Positions 5,274 to 5,541 of a DNA stretch of 5,541 bases are shown here, in pieces. The position numbers were made by a program, and so were the translations under genes. Position 1 is the stretch's first letter, and each line of letters begins with the position of its first letter. The DNA is taken from positions 1 through 5,541 of the forward strand of contig JAIRUB010000042.1 of NCBI GenBank assembly GCA_031254635.1, read 5' to 3'. Below the pieces are notes generated by a model, which was given only the letters and a program-made list of their open reading frames with translations, did not search any database and was not told the origin of the DNA. Source of the stretch: Prevotellaceae bacterium. Its GTDB lineage: Bacteria; Bacteroidota; Bacteroidia; Bacteroidales; UBA932.

Positions 5274-5541
5274 CCCCGTGCCGTCGAATACTGCATATTC
5301 GCAGCCATGTATCCATCCTCCCAGAACAACAAGCTGGGAATGTTTGCCCACAGGCACAACTATAGGAGTGTGAAGATGCCCGAAAATAAAATAATCAATA
5401 GGATGTTCTTTTGCGTATGCCTGTGCAAATTGGTAGAGCGGCTCTTTTTCGTGTTGGAAAGGAATGGACAATCCTTTCGATAAACGGCTATGTCGCGACC
5501 AGCGGTGTGCAAAAGCTATGCCCCACCGTGGATGTATGGAG
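5259..5541 (-). CDS. lpxH: UDP-2,3-diacylglucosamine diphosphatase (LpxH-like), C-terminal part
   Basis: The last 93 residues of a calcineurin-like metallophosphoesterase whose 5' end lies beyond the right edge. The family member LpxH hydrolyses UDP-2,3-diacylglucosamine to lipid X in lipid A synthesis, at the inner face of the cytoplasmic membrane. Visible hallmarks are IHPRWGIAFAHRWSRHSR near the visible start, which resembles the Bacteroidota LpxH lid region, then IDYFIFGHLHTP with the metal-binding GHxH motif, and the closing strands LVVLGGWIHGCEYAVFDG. Homologues commonly have GDW where this has GGW. An in-frame TTG at 5471 is not the start, because homologous sequence continues upstream of it. 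The stop is TAA, and the CDF gene follows 23 bp downstream, likely in one operon. The metallophosphoesterase call is firm. The LpxH assignment rests on the C-terminal third only, and the upstream metal motifs are outside the window. Confidence 0.8.
   Translation of the reverse strand, partial: SIHPRWGIAFAHRWSRHSRLSKGLSIPFQHEKEPLYQFAQAYAKEHPIDYFIFGHLHTPIVVPVGKHSQLVVLGGWIHGCEYAVFDGTGFELR

Noticed and set aside
5259..5471. A complete 70-aa protein starting at TTG 5471
   Set aside because: The same frame stays open to the window edge with LpxH-like sequence upstream of the TTG, so this is the C-terminal part of a longer gene.

Overview
The window looks like an ordinary chromosomal segment of a member of the Bacteroidota. 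Supporting signs are start sites without clear Shine-Dalgarno sequences, several perfect TAnnTTTG -7 promoter boxes, moderately AT-rich coding sequence, an AT-rich octameric intergenic repeat, and proteins whose closest resemblance is to Bacteroidota families. I cannot place it below phylum.

Layout from left to right: (1) 1-199 holds no gene. It contains an 18-bp direct repeat and a terminus-like sequence that may be the remnant of an IS21-type insertion sequence end. (2) On the minus strand, a small membrane-anchored protein of unknown function (1086-1601) is followed 13 bp later by a diacylglycerol/sphingosine-kinase-family lipid kinase (200-1072), forming a two-gene operon. (3) On the plus strand, mltG (1675-2727), an endolytic murein transglycosylase, is fired divergently from a compact 73-bp intergenic region with two overlapping, nearly symmetric promoters. 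(4) 2728-2938 separates convergent genes. It holds six 8-bp repeat units, an 11-bp inverted repeat and a short stretch reminiscent of a cobalamin riboswitch core. (5) On the minus strand, a sigma-54-dependent response regulator (2939-4264) has its own well-formed promoter. (6) On the minus strand, a cation diffusion facilitator (CDF) transporter gene (4330-5235) is full length and in frame, but interrupted by two TAG codons. (7) On the minus strand, the C-terminal part of an LpxH-like UDP-2,3-diacylglucosamine diphosphatase (5259-5541) runs off the right edge.

Functionally, the window leans to the cell envelope: lipid phosphorylation, glycan-strand termination, lipid A synthesis and metal export. 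A two-component transcriptional activator is included without its sensor kinase. LpxH and the CDF gene are 23 bp apart and probably co-transcribed.

The most notable observation is the CDF gene. Both of its interruptions are amber codons, there are no indels, and all family motifs are preserved on both sides of each. A young pseudogene is the simplest reading. TAG readthrough or reassignment is the interesting alternative, and the one gene here that ends in TAG (the response regulator) does not exclude it. I saw no clearly novel multi-gene system.
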